A stretch of DNA of 17,494 nt from Burkholderiales bacterium (GTDB taxonomy: Bacteria; Pseudomonadota; Gammaproteobacteria; Burkholderiales; Burkholderiaceae_C): the NCBI GenBank assembly GCA_947372225.1, contig CANBSV010000056.1, positions 1 through 17,494 of the forward strand. Direction: 5' to 3'. This document shows positions 1 to 7,524 of the stretch, piece by piece; positions within the stretch are counted from its first letter, which is position 1; every line of letters starts with the position of its first letter. Position numbers and translations under genes: made by a program. The notes beneath the pieces are model-generated. The model did not search any database, was not told the DNA's origin, and was given only the letters and a program-made list of their open reading frames with translations.

Positions 1-1248
1 TCGATCGCCTCGCTGGCCGCCGTGGAAAGCGCCCGGGTGCACCTGGCGCTGCCGGCGCAAAACGGGTTCTTCCGCGAGCAGCAAAAGCCCAGTGCGTCGG
101 TGGTTCTGACACTGCACGCCGGGCGCACGCTGGACAACGGTCAGGTTGCCGGCATCGTGCATCTGGTGTCGAGCAGCGTTCCTGACATGAGCCCGAAGGC
201 CGTGAGCGTGCTCGACCAGACGGGCGCGCTCATTTCCTCGCCGCCAGAAGGCGGCCAGCAAGCCGGACTCGATGCGCAGCAGTTGCAATACATCGCGCAG
301 ATCGAACAGGGCTACACCAAGCGCATTGCCGAGTTGCTCGAGCCCGTGGTGGGCCGTGAAAACCTGCGTGCCAATGTGACGGCCGACATCGATTTTTCGC
401 AGACCGAATCGACCGAGGAAGCCTTCAAGCCCAACCAGGGCCCCAATGCGGCCGCTGCGACGGTGCGCAGTCAGCAGACCACCGAGCAAAGTGGTGTGGG
501 CACTGGGGTTTCGGCCGCTGGCGTGCCGGGTGCCGCCAGCAATCAGCCGCCCGTGCCGGCCACGGCTCCTTTGACCGCGGCCTCCGGCGCCGCCGCAGCC
601 ACGGCCGCCGCAGCAGCAACACCTGGCTCCAACAGCCGGCGTGATGCAGTGACCAACTTCGAGGTCGACAAGACGGTGCGCGTCACCCGCAACGCCACCG
701 GCTCCATCAAGCGATTGAACGCCGCCGTGGTGGTCAACAACCGCAGCGTCACCGACCCCAAGGGCAAGGTCACGCAAGTGCCTTTGTCGAGCGAAGAACT
801 CGACAAGCTGACCGCGCTGGTGCAAGAAAGCATCGGCTTCAGCAAGGACCGCGGCGACTCGGTTCGGGTGGTCAACGCGCCATTCAAGGTCGAGCCTGTC
901 ACCGTGGTCGACGTGCCGATGTGGAAGCAGCCCGAAATCATCGACATGCTGCGCGCCGCGGCGGTGCCGGCCGGGTTGTCGCTGGTGGCGATGCTGGTGT
1001 TCTTCGGCATGGTTCGCCCGGCGTTCAACGCGGCGCTGGCGCCGATCGTGCCCGAGCCGGGCAGCAACGTCGACGCCAGCGTGGATGACGCCGTGGAGAT
1101 GCCGGCCTTGCCGATGTCCAACGCCATCAAGGCGATCGAAGGGCCGGCCAACTCCGCACAGCTCGAGGCCGCGCGCAACCTGGCGTTGCAGAACCCGGCG
1201 GCCGTCGCGCAGATCGTGCGCGGCTGGGTCAATGGCCAGCCCGCCTGA
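1..1248 (+). CDS. fliF: Flagellar MS-ring protein FliF, C-terminal part (5' truncated by window)
   Basis: FliF forms the MS ring in the inner membrane, the base on which the rotor and export gate assemble. The reading frame is open from base 1, so the gene starts upstream; 415 codons are visible out of the usual 550 or so. The visible part opens in the ring-building YscJ/FliF domain (ESARVHLALP near residue 8). It continues through the C-terminal FliF domain, which carries an alanine-rich low-complexity loop (about residues 190-210, bases 571-635). The second membrane segment lies at about residues 318-340 (bases 952-1020). The cytoplasmic tail ends in a typical FliG-binding helix with ARNLAL and IVRGWVNG. 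The downstream neighbour is fliG, 36 nt away, its direct binding partner. The identity is secure; the true start and the first membrane segment lie outside the window. Confidence 0.96.
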   Translation, partial: SIASLAAVESARVHLALPAQNGFFREQQKPSASVVLTLHAGRTLDNGQVAGIVHLVSSSVPDMSPKAVSVLDQTGALISSPPEGGQQAGLDAQQLQYIAQIEQGYTKRIAELLEPVVGRENLRANVTADIDFSQTESTEEAFKPNQGPNAAAATVRSQQTTEQSGVGTGVSAAGVPGAASNQPPVPATAPLTAASGAAAATAAAAATPGSNSRRDAVTNFEVDKTVRVTRNATGSIKRLNAAVVVNNRSVTDPKGKVTQVPLSSEELDKLTALVQESIGFSKDRGDSVRVVNAPFKVEPVTVVDVPMWKQPEIIDMLRAAAVPAGLSLVAMLVFFGMVRPAFNAALAPIVPEPGSNVDASVDDAVEMPALPMSNAIKAIEGPANSAQLEAARNLALQNPAAVAQIVRGWVNGQPA

Positions 1249-1284
1249 TCGATCCCTCAGCCCCTCCCACGAGAACCCTCCAAG

Positions 1285-2292
1285 ATGAGCTCCGATTCCG
1301 ACGCCGCAGGCCTGGAAAACGCCGCGATATTGCTGATGTCGCTGGGTGAGCACGAGGCGTCCGAGGTCTTCAAGCACCTCGCGCCCAAGGACGTCCAGCG
1401 TCTGGGCGAGACCATCGCCACCATGAAGACCGTGACCCGCGAACGCGTGGACAACGTTCTGCAGGAATTCACAGGCATCGCCAACGAGCAGCACGTGCTG
1501 GTGCCCGACAACGACGAATACGTGAAGGCGGTGCTGCGCCGCGCGCTGGGCGATGAAAAGGCCAACTTGCTGATCGACCGGATCCTGCAAGGCAGCGATG
1601 TCTCGGGTCTGGAAAGCCTGAAGTGGATGGATCCGCAGTCGGTGGCCGAGTTGCTGCGCAACGAGCACCCGCAGATCGTCGCGGCGATCCTGGTGCACCT
1701 GGACTTCGAGCAGGCGTCGTCGGTGCTCAAGATGTGCACCGAGCGCCACCGCAACGAAGTGCTGGTGCGCATCGCCACGCTCGACGGCATTCAGCCTGCG
1801 GCGCTCAAGGACCTCAACGAGGTGATGAGCCGTGTGCTGGCCGGTGGCGACCGCATCCGCAAGTCGTCGCTGGGTGGTGTCAAGCCGGCCGCCGAGATCA
1901 TCAACATGATGGGCGGCAGCATCGAGACCTCGGTGCTCGACTTCATCCGCGAGGCCGACAGTGACCTGGCCCAGAAGATCATGGACAACATGTTCACCTT
2001 CGATGACCTGGAAAAGCTCGAGGACAAGGCGATCCAGACGGTGCTCAAGGAAGTGCAGAGCGAGTCGCTGGTGATTGCGCTCAAGGGCGCGACGCAGGAA
2101 CTGCGCGACAAGGTATTCCGCAACATGTCCACGCGCGCGGCCGAGACGCTGCGCGAAGACCTCGACTCGCGCGGTCCGGTGCGCGTGAGCGAAGTCGAAA
2201 ACGAACAGAAAGAGCTGCTGAAGACCGTCCGCCGTCTGGCCGACGAAGGACAGATCCAGTTGGCCAGCGGCAGTGACGATGACTTCCTCTAA
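1285..2292 (+). CDS. fliG: Flagellar motor switch protein FliG
   Basis: FliG sits at the top of the cytoplasmic C-ring, binds the FliF tail and meets the stator to produce torque. The 335-residue length is normal. The N-terminal FliF-binding domain spans about residues 5-105. The middle domain carries the EHPQ motif at 127-130 (FliM contact). The C-terminal domain carries the MFTF hinge at 236-239. Residues equivalent to the E. coli torque-helix charges are present: K267, R284, D292 and R300. The position of E. coli D288 is Glu (E291), a conservative change. The ATG start has only a weak upstream purine stretch (CGAGAA), so coupling to fliF translation is likely. The gene overlaps the start of fliH. 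Confidence 0.98.
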   Translation: MSSDSDAAGLENAAILLMSLGEHEASEVFKHLAPKDVQRLGETIATMKTVTRERVDNVLQEFTGIANEQHVLVPDNDEYVKAVLRRALGDEKANLLIDRILQGSDVSGLESLKWMDPQSVAELLRNEHPQIVAAILVHLDFEQASSVLKMCTERHRNEVLVRIATLDGIQPAALKDLNEVMSRVLAGGDRIRKSSLGGVKPAAEIINMMGGSIETSVLDFIREADSDLAQKIMDNMFTFDDLEKLEDKAIQTVLKEVQSESLVIALKGATQELRDKVFRNMSTRAAETLREDLDSRGPVRVSEVENEQKELLKTVRRLADEGQIQLASGSDDDFL

Positions 2293-3043
2293 TTTCAAGA
2301 ACGTTCCGCCGCCCAAAGACGGCGCCAAGGGCTCTGTGTATTCGCGCTTCATTCCGCGCGAGGAGCTCAGCTCTTTTTCGAGCTGGAACCCTGACTCGCT
2401 GTCGGGCTCGACGGCCCGTTCGGGCACGGGCGCATCCAACGAGGATCCGGTGCCGGCTGCCGAGCTGCTGACACAGCAGCTGAGCGCGGCGCGCCAAGGC
2501 GGCTATCAGGATGGCTACCGCGACGGCATGGCCGCGCTCGAGGGGTTCAAGCAGGGGTTTGCCACGCAGATCACGGCGCAGATCGGTCGCCTGTTGGAGT
2601 CGCACGGCGCACAGCTCGATTCGATCTCGCAGCAAGCCGCGCAGGCGGTGGCCCAGTGCGCGCTTTCTCTGGCACGCCAGGTGGTGCGCAGCGAACTGGC
2701 GTTGCGACCTGAGACGGTGGTGACGGTGGCGCACGAAGCCATCGATGCGCTGATGCTCAGTGCGCGACACATCACGTTGCGCGTGCACCCCGACGATCAG
2801 GTCCTGGTGGCACAAGGCGCCGCCGAGGTCCTGCAAGCACGTGGCGCCAGGCTGATCGCCGACCCGACGATCGCCCGTGGCGGCTGCCTGGTCGACAGTG
2901 ACATCGCGAGCGTGGATGGCACGGTGCCCACGCGCTGGCGCCGCGCTGCTGCTTCTTTGGGTTCCGAGATGCCCTGGTCTGCCGACGACGGCGCGCCGCT
3001 GCCGGCTGAATCGTCAGACGAGGACGAGGAGGAGGCGCTTTGA
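2273..3043 (+). CDS. fliH: Flagellar export ATPase regulator FliH
   Basis: FliH forms the peripheral stalk of the flagellar export ATPase: it binds FliI, inhibits its ATPase when free and tethers it to the C-ring through FliN. The 256-residue frame has a proline/serine-rich N-terminus. It then has glycine-spaced repeats typical of FliH (GGYQDGYRDG, about residues 76-85), an amphipathic helical middle, and the conserved C-terminal block RGGCLVDSD at 202-210. The tail is very acidic (residues 248-254). The frame opens with GTG at 2273, but ATG at 2279 (giving MTSSNF) is equally plausible. Neither has a good Shine-Dalgarno site. Either start lies inside the fliG end (20 or 14 nt overlap), so translational coupling is likely. 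Confidence 0.95.
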   Translation: MTMTSSNFKNVPPPKDGAKGSVYSRFIPREELSSFSSWNPDSLSGSTARSGTGASNEDPVPAAELLTQQLSAARQGGYQDGYRDGMAALEGFKQGFATQITAQIGRLLESHGAQLDSISQQAAQAVAQCALSLARQVVRSELALRPETVVTVAHEAIDALMLSARHITLRVHPDDQVLVAQGAAEVLQARGARLIADPTIARGGCLVDSDIASVDGTVPTRWRRAAASLGSEMPWSADDGAPLPAESSDEDEEEAL

Positions 3044-4500
3044 ATCACGGCACGACATTGCGGGGCCATGCAGGTCAAGGCGCGCCCGCGCCACGCGGCA
3101 TGCCGTCGGACATGAACGCCGCCTGGCAGCGTTACCTGCACGACTTGCAGACCTTTGCCGCAGACCCGGTGCCGCTGGAGACACAGGGCATCCTGGTGAA
3201 AGTCGCCGGGTTGGTGCTCGAGGCTGCCGGATTGCGCGAGCCGGTCGGATCGGTGTGCGAAGTGCTCATGGGCGGACAGCCTCCGGTGCGCGCCGAGGTG
3301 GTCGGTTTTTCGGGTGATCGCACCTACCTGATGCCCACCGGCGATGTGCATGGTCTGGCCGGTGGTGCGCGTGTCGTGCCGCGCGCCTCGCCGCCGGTGC
3401 CGCTGCAACTCGGTGCCGTGCGTCACCAGTGGCGCCGCAGCATCGACCGAACCTTGCACCTGCCCGTGGGTCCCGGATTGCTGGGCCGTGTGGTGGATTC
3501 GCACGGCCACCCGATGGACCGCCGTGGCCCGCTGGTCGATGTGCATGAAGAGCCTTTGGTGCGTCGCCCGATCAATGCCATGGACCGCGAGCCCGTGCGC
3601 CAGCCCCTGGACACCGGCGTGCGCTCGATCAATGCCGTGCTCACGGTTGGACGCGGTCAGCGGCTGGGTCTGTTTGCCGGCACTGGCGTGGGCAAGTCGG
3701 TGCTGATGGGCATGATGGCTCGGTACACCGAAGCCGATGTGATCGTGGTCGGGCTGATCGGCGAACGTGGCCGCGAGGTCAAGGAATTCATCGAGGACAT
3801 CCTCGGCGCCGATGGTCTGGCGCGATCAATCGTGGTGGCCGCGCCGGCCGATGCGCCGCCGCTCACGCGCATGCAAGGCGCCAACTACGCCACCGCCATC
3901 GCCGAGCACTTTCGCGACCGCGGCCAGCACGTGCTGCTGCTGATGGATTCGCTCACCCGCTATGCGATGGCGCAGCGCGAGATCGCGCTGGCCATCGGTG
4001 AACCGCCGGCCACCAAGGGCTATCCGCCGAGCTGCTTTGCGAAGCTGCCGCAGCTCGTCGAGCGCAGCGGCAATGGCACGGCAGGCAGCGGTTCGATCAC
4101 CGCCATCTACACCGTGCTGACCGAAGGCGACGACCAGCAAGACCCCATCGCCGACGCCGCCCGAGGCATCCTCGACGGCCACATCGTGCTGTCGCGTGAA
4201 CTGGCCGAGTCGGGGCACTTCCCGGCGATCGACGTCGAGCGTTCGATCTCGCGGGTGATGACCAACGTGGCGCCGCAGGTGCAACTCGATGCGGCGCGGC
4301 GCTTCCGCCAGTTGCATTCCAAGCACCAGAAGGCGCGCGACCTGATCCAGCTGGGCGCTTATGCACCCGGCCACGATGTCGAACTTGACGTCGCGGTGCG
4401 CCTGAACGCGCCGATGACGCAGTTCCTGCAGCAAGACATGCATCAGCCGGCCAAGATGGCCGACAGCGTGCAGCGCTTGTGTGCGGTGATGGCCGGCTGA
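3040..4500 (+). CDS. fliI: Flagellum-specific ATP synthase (export ATPase) FliI
   Basis: FliI is the F1-beta-like hexameric ATPase that unloads chaperones and feeds substrates to the flagellar type III export gate. Its 486 residues include the Walker A motif AGTGVGKS at 213-220, GERGREVKEF at 241-250, Walker B LLLMDSLTRYA at about 299-309, and the alpha/beta ATPase signature PAIDVERSIS at 395-404. The start chosen is TTG at 3040, which shares four bases (TTGA) with the fliH stop. A strong GAGGAGG site lies a few bases upstream, inside the codons for the acidic tail of FliH. The alternative ATG at 3100 would remove 20 residues and has no ribosome-binding site. The gene is followed by fliJ after 45 nt. 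Confidence 0.98.
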   Translation: MNHGTTLRGHAGQGAPAPRGMPSDMNAAWQRYLHDLQTFAADPVPLETQGILVKVAGLVLEAAGLREPVGSVCEVLMGGQPPVRAEVVGFSGDRTYLMPTGDVHGLAGGARVVPRASPPVPLQLGAVRHQWRRSIDRTLHLPVGPGLLGRVVDSHGHPMDRRGPLVDVHEEPLVRRPINAMDREPVRQPLDTGVRSINAVLTVGRGQRLGLFAGTGVGKSVLMGMMARYTEADVIVVGLIGERGREVKEFIEDILGADGLARSIVVAAPADAPPLTRMQGANYATAIAEHFRDRGQHVLLLMDSLTRYAMAQREIALAIGEPPATKGYPPSCFAKLPQLVERSGNGTAGSGSITAIYTVLTEGDDQQDPIADAARGILDGHIVLSRELAESGHFPAIDVERSISRVMTNVAPQVQLDAARRFRQLHSKHQKARDLIQLGAYAPGHDVELDVAVRLNAPMTQFLQQDMHQPAKMADSVQRLCAVMAG

Positions 4501-4545
4501 CGGTTCATCGGTTGAACACCTGATTTGCCCCGAAGGAGTCTGGCC

Positions 4546-5013
4546 ATGAGCTACATGCAACCGTTGATCACCTTGCTCGGGCAGTGCGAGCGTGAACGCG
4601 ATGAGCTGGCCGTGTGCAGCCAGCGTGCGGCCATGGCCCACCGCAGCGCGCTCGAGCAGGCCGACCAGTTGGTCGTCTACCGCGGCGAATACGAGCAGCG
4701 CTGGGCCGAGCAGTTCCGCACCGACGGACGCATGGAACTGGTCAACTGCTACCGCGGCTTCATGGAGCGGCTGACGCTGGCCGTCGAGCAGCAACAGCGC
4801 ATCGTGGCGCAGGCCGAGGTCGAGTTCGAGCAGTCGCGTCTGGCGCTGCGCGACGGCGAGATCCGCGTGGCCTCGGTGCGCAAGCTGATCGACCGGCGCC
4901 TGGCGGAAATGCGCCTGTCGGCCAACCGCCGCGAGCAAAAGGCCACCGACGAATTCGCGTCACGGGCGGCGTGGAACCAGCGCCAGTCTGGCGATCACTA
5001 CGGCAACTGGTGA
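4546..5013 (+). CDS. fliJ: Flagellar export protein FliJ
   Basis: FliJ is the central-stalk-like coiled-coil subunit of the export ATPase; it inserts in the FliI ring, escorts chaperones and contacts FlhA. The 155-residue product is almost wholly helical and rich in Glu, Gln, Arg and Ala, with heptad-like spacing. This fits the family, which has little sequence conservation, so the call also rests on its place between fliI and fliK. The start is ATG 4546 because AAGGAG at 4533-4538 lies 7 nt upstream. The frame could extend back to a TTG at 4525, but that start would put the ribosome-binding site inside the gene. Confidence 0.93.
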   Translation: MSYMQPLITLLGQCERERDELAVCSQRAAMAHRSALEQADQLVVYRGEYEQRWAEQFRTDGRMELVNCYRGFMERLTLAVEQQQRIVAQAEVEFEQSRLALRDGEIRVASVRKLIDRRLAEMRLSANRREQKATDEFASRAAWNQRQSGDHYGNW

Positions 5014-5023
5014 GAGCCACCAC

Positions 5024-6580
5024 ATGATTGCAAACCCTTCTTCCTCCTTGAACACCGCGCTGCGTGGTGGTGCTGCCGCGTCGGGCCAGACCCCGGCCTC
5101 GTCGCCCGTGGTGCGCTCCAACGCGACGAGCGCGCCGGCATCGAGCGAGTTCTCTCGCATGCTCGAGCACAACCAGGCTGCCGCCCGCCAGACCCAGGCG
5201 ACCACCCGGGCGCGTCAAGCCGACAGGGCTGCAGCCGATGCACCGGTCGATCCAGCCACTGCGCCGAGCGCTTCGGCGCCGGCCAACGCTTCGGCACCGG
5301 AATCAGCGACCCCTGCGCAGGATCAGGCCGAGGCTTCGGCGACCGACCCCACCGCTGTTCCCGGCGACGCTGCGCGCAGTGCCCGCTCCCTGACGGCGCG
5401 CGACAAGGCCGATCCAGCGCTCAGCACACGCGCCGACACCGCCAAGGCGACCGCCGCCGCCGGTTTGCCCGAAGCGCTGTCTGCCGACACCGACGCCGAT
5501 GCTGACGCTGACGCCGGTGTTGACGCTGCGCCGCTGCCCGTCACCGCTGGGGCGATGCCAGTGCCACCGGTCGTGCCCGCCACGGTCAACTTGGCTACCG
5601 TCACGCCGTCAGTGTCCGCCGCCTCGGGCGATGCCGCTGCCACCATCGATGCTGCAGCGCCCGGTGTGGCCAGCGGCAAGCCGGCGGGCCCGCACGAGGC
5701 CGGCCAGACGGTGCGCAACGCCACCGCCGCAGCAGCAGCCACCACCACCACCACCCGGACGGCGACGCTCAGCGACAGCCTGTCTGTCCTGCCCGAGGTC
5801 AACCGCGCCGCGCGCGCCGATGGCGCGTCATTCCTCGACACCGCCTTGCCCGCCGCCGCAGCACCTGCCGAAGCCGCCCTCGTCGATCCGTCTGCCGTGG
5901 CCTTGAGGGCCGCTGCCGGCCGTGACCAGTCGGTGACGGAGACGGCTGCGCGTGAATCGTCCGAACGCCCCGTGCGCGCGCCCGAGGCGATGTCCGACGC
6001 CGCGCTCGCCGCCCTGTCGCGCAGTGCGCTGGCCGAACCTGCACAGCGCAACTCCACGGGCAGCGATGCGGCATCGCCCACGGCGTTCGGCATGGCGCTG
6101 GCCAACGTCCAGGCGGCACGTGCCGGTGAGGTGTCGGCCCCCGCGCCGGCGCAGGCCAGCGTGGCCACACCGCTCACCGACCCCGGCTTCCAGCAAGCCC
6201 TGGGCTACCAGGTCAGTCTGCTGGCCCGCGACGGCATCGGCCACGCCGAGCTGCACCTGAATCCCACCGACATGGGGCCCGTGTCGGTGCAGATCACCAT
6301 GACCGGCGATCAGGCCCACGTCGACTTCGGCGCCGACCTCGCACAGACCCGTCAACTCATCGAAGCCGGCTGGGCCGAACTGGCGTCTTCCCTGAAGGAC
6401 GCCGGCTTCACGCTCAGCGGCGGCGGCGTGTCCGACCATGCGCGTGAGCGCCAGAGCCAGCCGGGGCAGGGGGCTGCGCAGTCGTTCGGCGGGCGTCTGG
6501 CTCGCGACTCGGGCGAGTTGCCGGCCGTGGCGCCGGTCGTCGTGCGGCGCGTCAGCGGCGGGGTGGACGTTTACGCCTGA
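5024..6580 (+). CDS. fliK: Flagellar hook-length control protein FliK
   Basis: FliK is a secreted molecular ruler that measures the growing hook and then makes FlhB switch the export apparatus from hook to filament substrates. The first 380 or so of its 518 residues are a low-complexity Ala/Pro/Ser/Thr/Asp region, as expected for an extended ruler. This region includes an Asp-Ala run (bases 5483-5529) and an Ala5-Thr5 run (5728-5756). The conserved C-terminal Flg_hook domain starts at about residue 390. It carries the hallmark LHLNPTDMGPVSVQI (about 410-424) and ends near 475. The gene starts 10 nt after fliJ with only a weak purine site overlapping the fliJ stop. It is followed by a 274-nt gap with a terminator-like hairpin, so it probably closes the first transcription unit. 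Confidence 0.96.
   Translation: MIANPSSSLNTALRGGAAASGQTPASSPVVRSNATSAPASSEFSRMLEHNQAAARQTQATTRARQADRAAADAPVDPATAPSASAPANASAPESATPAQDQAEASATDPTAVPGDAARSARSLTARDKADPALSTRADTAKATAAAGLPEALSADTDADADADAGVDAAPLPVTAGAMPVPPVVPATVNLATVTPSVSAASGDAAATIDAAAPGVASGKPAGPHEAGQTVRNATAAAAATTTTTRTATLSDSLSVLPEVNRAARADGASFLDTALPAAAAPAEAALVDPSAVALRAAAGRDQSVTETAARESSERPVRAPEAMSDAALAALSRSALAEPAQRNSTGSDAASPTAFGMALANVQAARAGEVSAPAPAQASVATPLTDPGFQQALGYQVSLLARDGIGHAELHLNPTDMGPVSVQITMTGDQAHVDFGADLAQTRQLIEAGWAELASSLKDAGFTLSGGGVSDHARERQSQPGQGAAQSFGGRLARDSGELPAVAPVVVRRVSGGVDVYA
5483..5529 (+). repeat. Short imperfect GAC-GCY tandem repeat inside fliK
   Basis: A run of near-identical hexamers (GACGCC / GATGCT / GACGCT) encodes alternating Asp-Ala in the ruler part of FliK. 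A second simple run at 5725-5755 (GCN then five ACC codons) encodes Ala5-Thr5. Both keep the reading frame if one unit is gained or lost. Confidence 0.7.
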
Positions 6581-6625
6581 CGAGCGGGTTTGTTTCGCTT
6601 CCCGTGAAGGGGTTGCTCCGGGCGA

Positions 6626-6657
6626 GAGCCCGCCGGGCCGAAACCCGGCGGGCTCTT
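6626..6657 (+). terminator. Probable transcription terminator after fliK
   Basis: A perfect 12-bp stem, GAGCCCGCCGGG (6626-6637) with CCCGGCGGGCTC (6644-6655), closes a six-base loop CCGAAA. An extra A-T pair extends it at 6625/6656. The structure lies 46 nt after the fliK stop. The T-run that follows is short (TT then CC), so termination may be partial or the hairpin may instead protect the 3' end of the mRNA. Confidence 0.65.
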
Positions 6658-6741
6658 CCGCGGGGATTCAGCGCCGCCGAGGGCAAGGCTGCGAAACCCG
6701 AAGCGAGCGGCGAGCGCAATCGCCAATTCCGCCCTCTTTCC

Positions 6742-6758
6742 ATGCCTTATCAAGGCAT
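6742..6758. promoter_or_regulatory. 17-nt interrupted palindrome upstream of fliL
   Basis: ATGCCTT and AAGGCAT form exact 7-nt arms around ATC. The element lies 97 nt before the fliL ATG and about 20 nt before the GATAAT box. It could be a binding site for a dimeric regulator or a small RNA hairpin. No known operator was recognised. Confidence 0.35.
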
Positions 6759-6854
6759 CCCCACCCTCAAGCCGTTTTGATAATGAACCGTCAGACGACG
6801 AATCACGCACAGGCGTGACGGGTCGTACTGTTGAACACCCTACAAGGAACTTTC

Positions 6855-7511
6855 ATGGCTGCTGCCCCTGCTCCCGTCGCCGAAGCCGAAGCTGCCGCGC
6901 CGAAGAAAGGCAAGAAGAAGCTCATCATCATCATCGCCGCCGTTTTGCTGGTGGTGATGGCCGGTGGTGGCGCGGCTGTCTTCATGATGAAAAAGAAGGC
7001 CGCTGCCGAAGCGGCTGCGGCCGAGGCTGAAGACTCGGGCGATGCACCGGCGGAAGAAGCGCCCGCCGAGCACAAGAAGGACGAGCACAAGGCGCCGCCG
7101 GTGTTCGTGCCGCTCGATCCGTTCGTGGTGAACCTGGCCGACCGCGACGCCGAGCGTTTTGCGCAGATCGGTGTGACCTTGCAGGTCGAAGACGCCAAGT
7201 TCGCCGAGGAGATCAAGCTCTACATGCCTGCGGTTCGCAACGGCGTGCTGATGGTGCTGGCTCACAAGACATCCAAGGAACTGCTCGAGCGCAGCGGCAA
7301 GGAAAAGCTCGCCGCCGAAATCATGCGCGAATCGGTTCGTCCGATGGGCATCAACATCGTTGCCGAGGAAGAAGAGCCGCCGGCCGATGCCGAGGCCGCC
7401 GACGCCAACGCGGACGAGAAGCCCAAGGCCAAGAAGAAAAAGAAGAAAAAGGCACCGGCGGAGCACAACCCCGTGCTCAGCGTCAATTTCTCCAGCTTCA
7501 TCATCCAGTAA
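6855..7511 (+). CDS. fliL: Flagellar basal body-associated protein FliL
   Basis: FliL is a single-pass inner-membrane protein that surrounds and stabilises the stator units and supports torque. The product is 218 residues. It has a basic cytoplasmic N-terminus (KKGKKK at 17-22), a membrane helix at about 23-45, an acidic Ala/Glu linker, then the periplasmic FliL domain from FVPLDPFVVNL (84-94). The expected C-terminus, NPVLSVNFSSFIIQ (205-218), is present. It is separated from the domain core by an unusual insert: Glu/Asp-rich at 171-188, then Lys-rich at 189-199 with a run of seven Lys. The start is ATG 6855, with AAGGAA at 6844-6849 five nt upstream. A TTG at 6831 in frame would precede that site and is less likely. 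FliL is the first gene after the hairpin and leads fliMNOPQR. Confidence 0.95.
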   Translation: MAAAPAPVAEAEAAAPKKGKKKLIIIIAAVLLVVMAGGGAAVFMMKKKAAAEAAAAEAEDSGDAPAEEAPAEHKKDEHKAPPVFVPLDPFVVNLADRDAERFAQIGVTLQVEDAKFAEEIKLYMPAVRNGVLMVLAHKTSKELLERSGKEKLAAEIMRESVRPMGINIVAEEEEPPADAEAADANADEKPKAKKKKKKKAPAEHNPVLSVNFSSFIIQ

Positions 7512-7524
7512 GAGGCGGCCGCGC

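Larger units (their letters stand above)
6581..6854 (+). other. Non-coding gap between fliK and fliL
   Basis: This 274-nt stretch is the longest non-coding space in the window. It contains a 12-bp perfect hairpin (6626-6655), a smaller inverted repeat GGCGA/TCGCC (6709-6724), and a 17-nt interrupted palindrome (6742-6758). It also holds an A/T-rich patch with GATAAT at 6779-6784 that could be a -10 box, although no convincing -35 was found. The small open frames that cross it have no ribosome-binding site or recognisable product. The most likely role is to end the fliF-fliK transcript and carry a promoter for fliL onward. Confidence 0.6.

Noticed and set aside
3826..4938. Antisense open frame (370 codons) opposite fliI and fliJ
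   Set aside because: It spans two well-supported genes, has His/Arg-rich composition and no domain; typical of high-G+C shadow frames.
5323..6177. Antisense Ala-rich open frame opposite fliK
   Set aside because: Low-complexity repeat DNA of fliK gives Ala/Ser-rich readings in other frames; there is no ribosome-binding site or domain.
6438..6818. Small open frames across the fliK-fliL gap
   Set aside because: They run through the hairpin and out of frame over the end of fliK, with no start signal and Arg/Ser-rich sequence.
7360..7524. N-terminal extension of fliM by 55 codons
   Set aside because: It is a Pro/Arg/Lys-rich reading of the fliL insert, and ATG 7525 gives the canonical FliM N-terminus.
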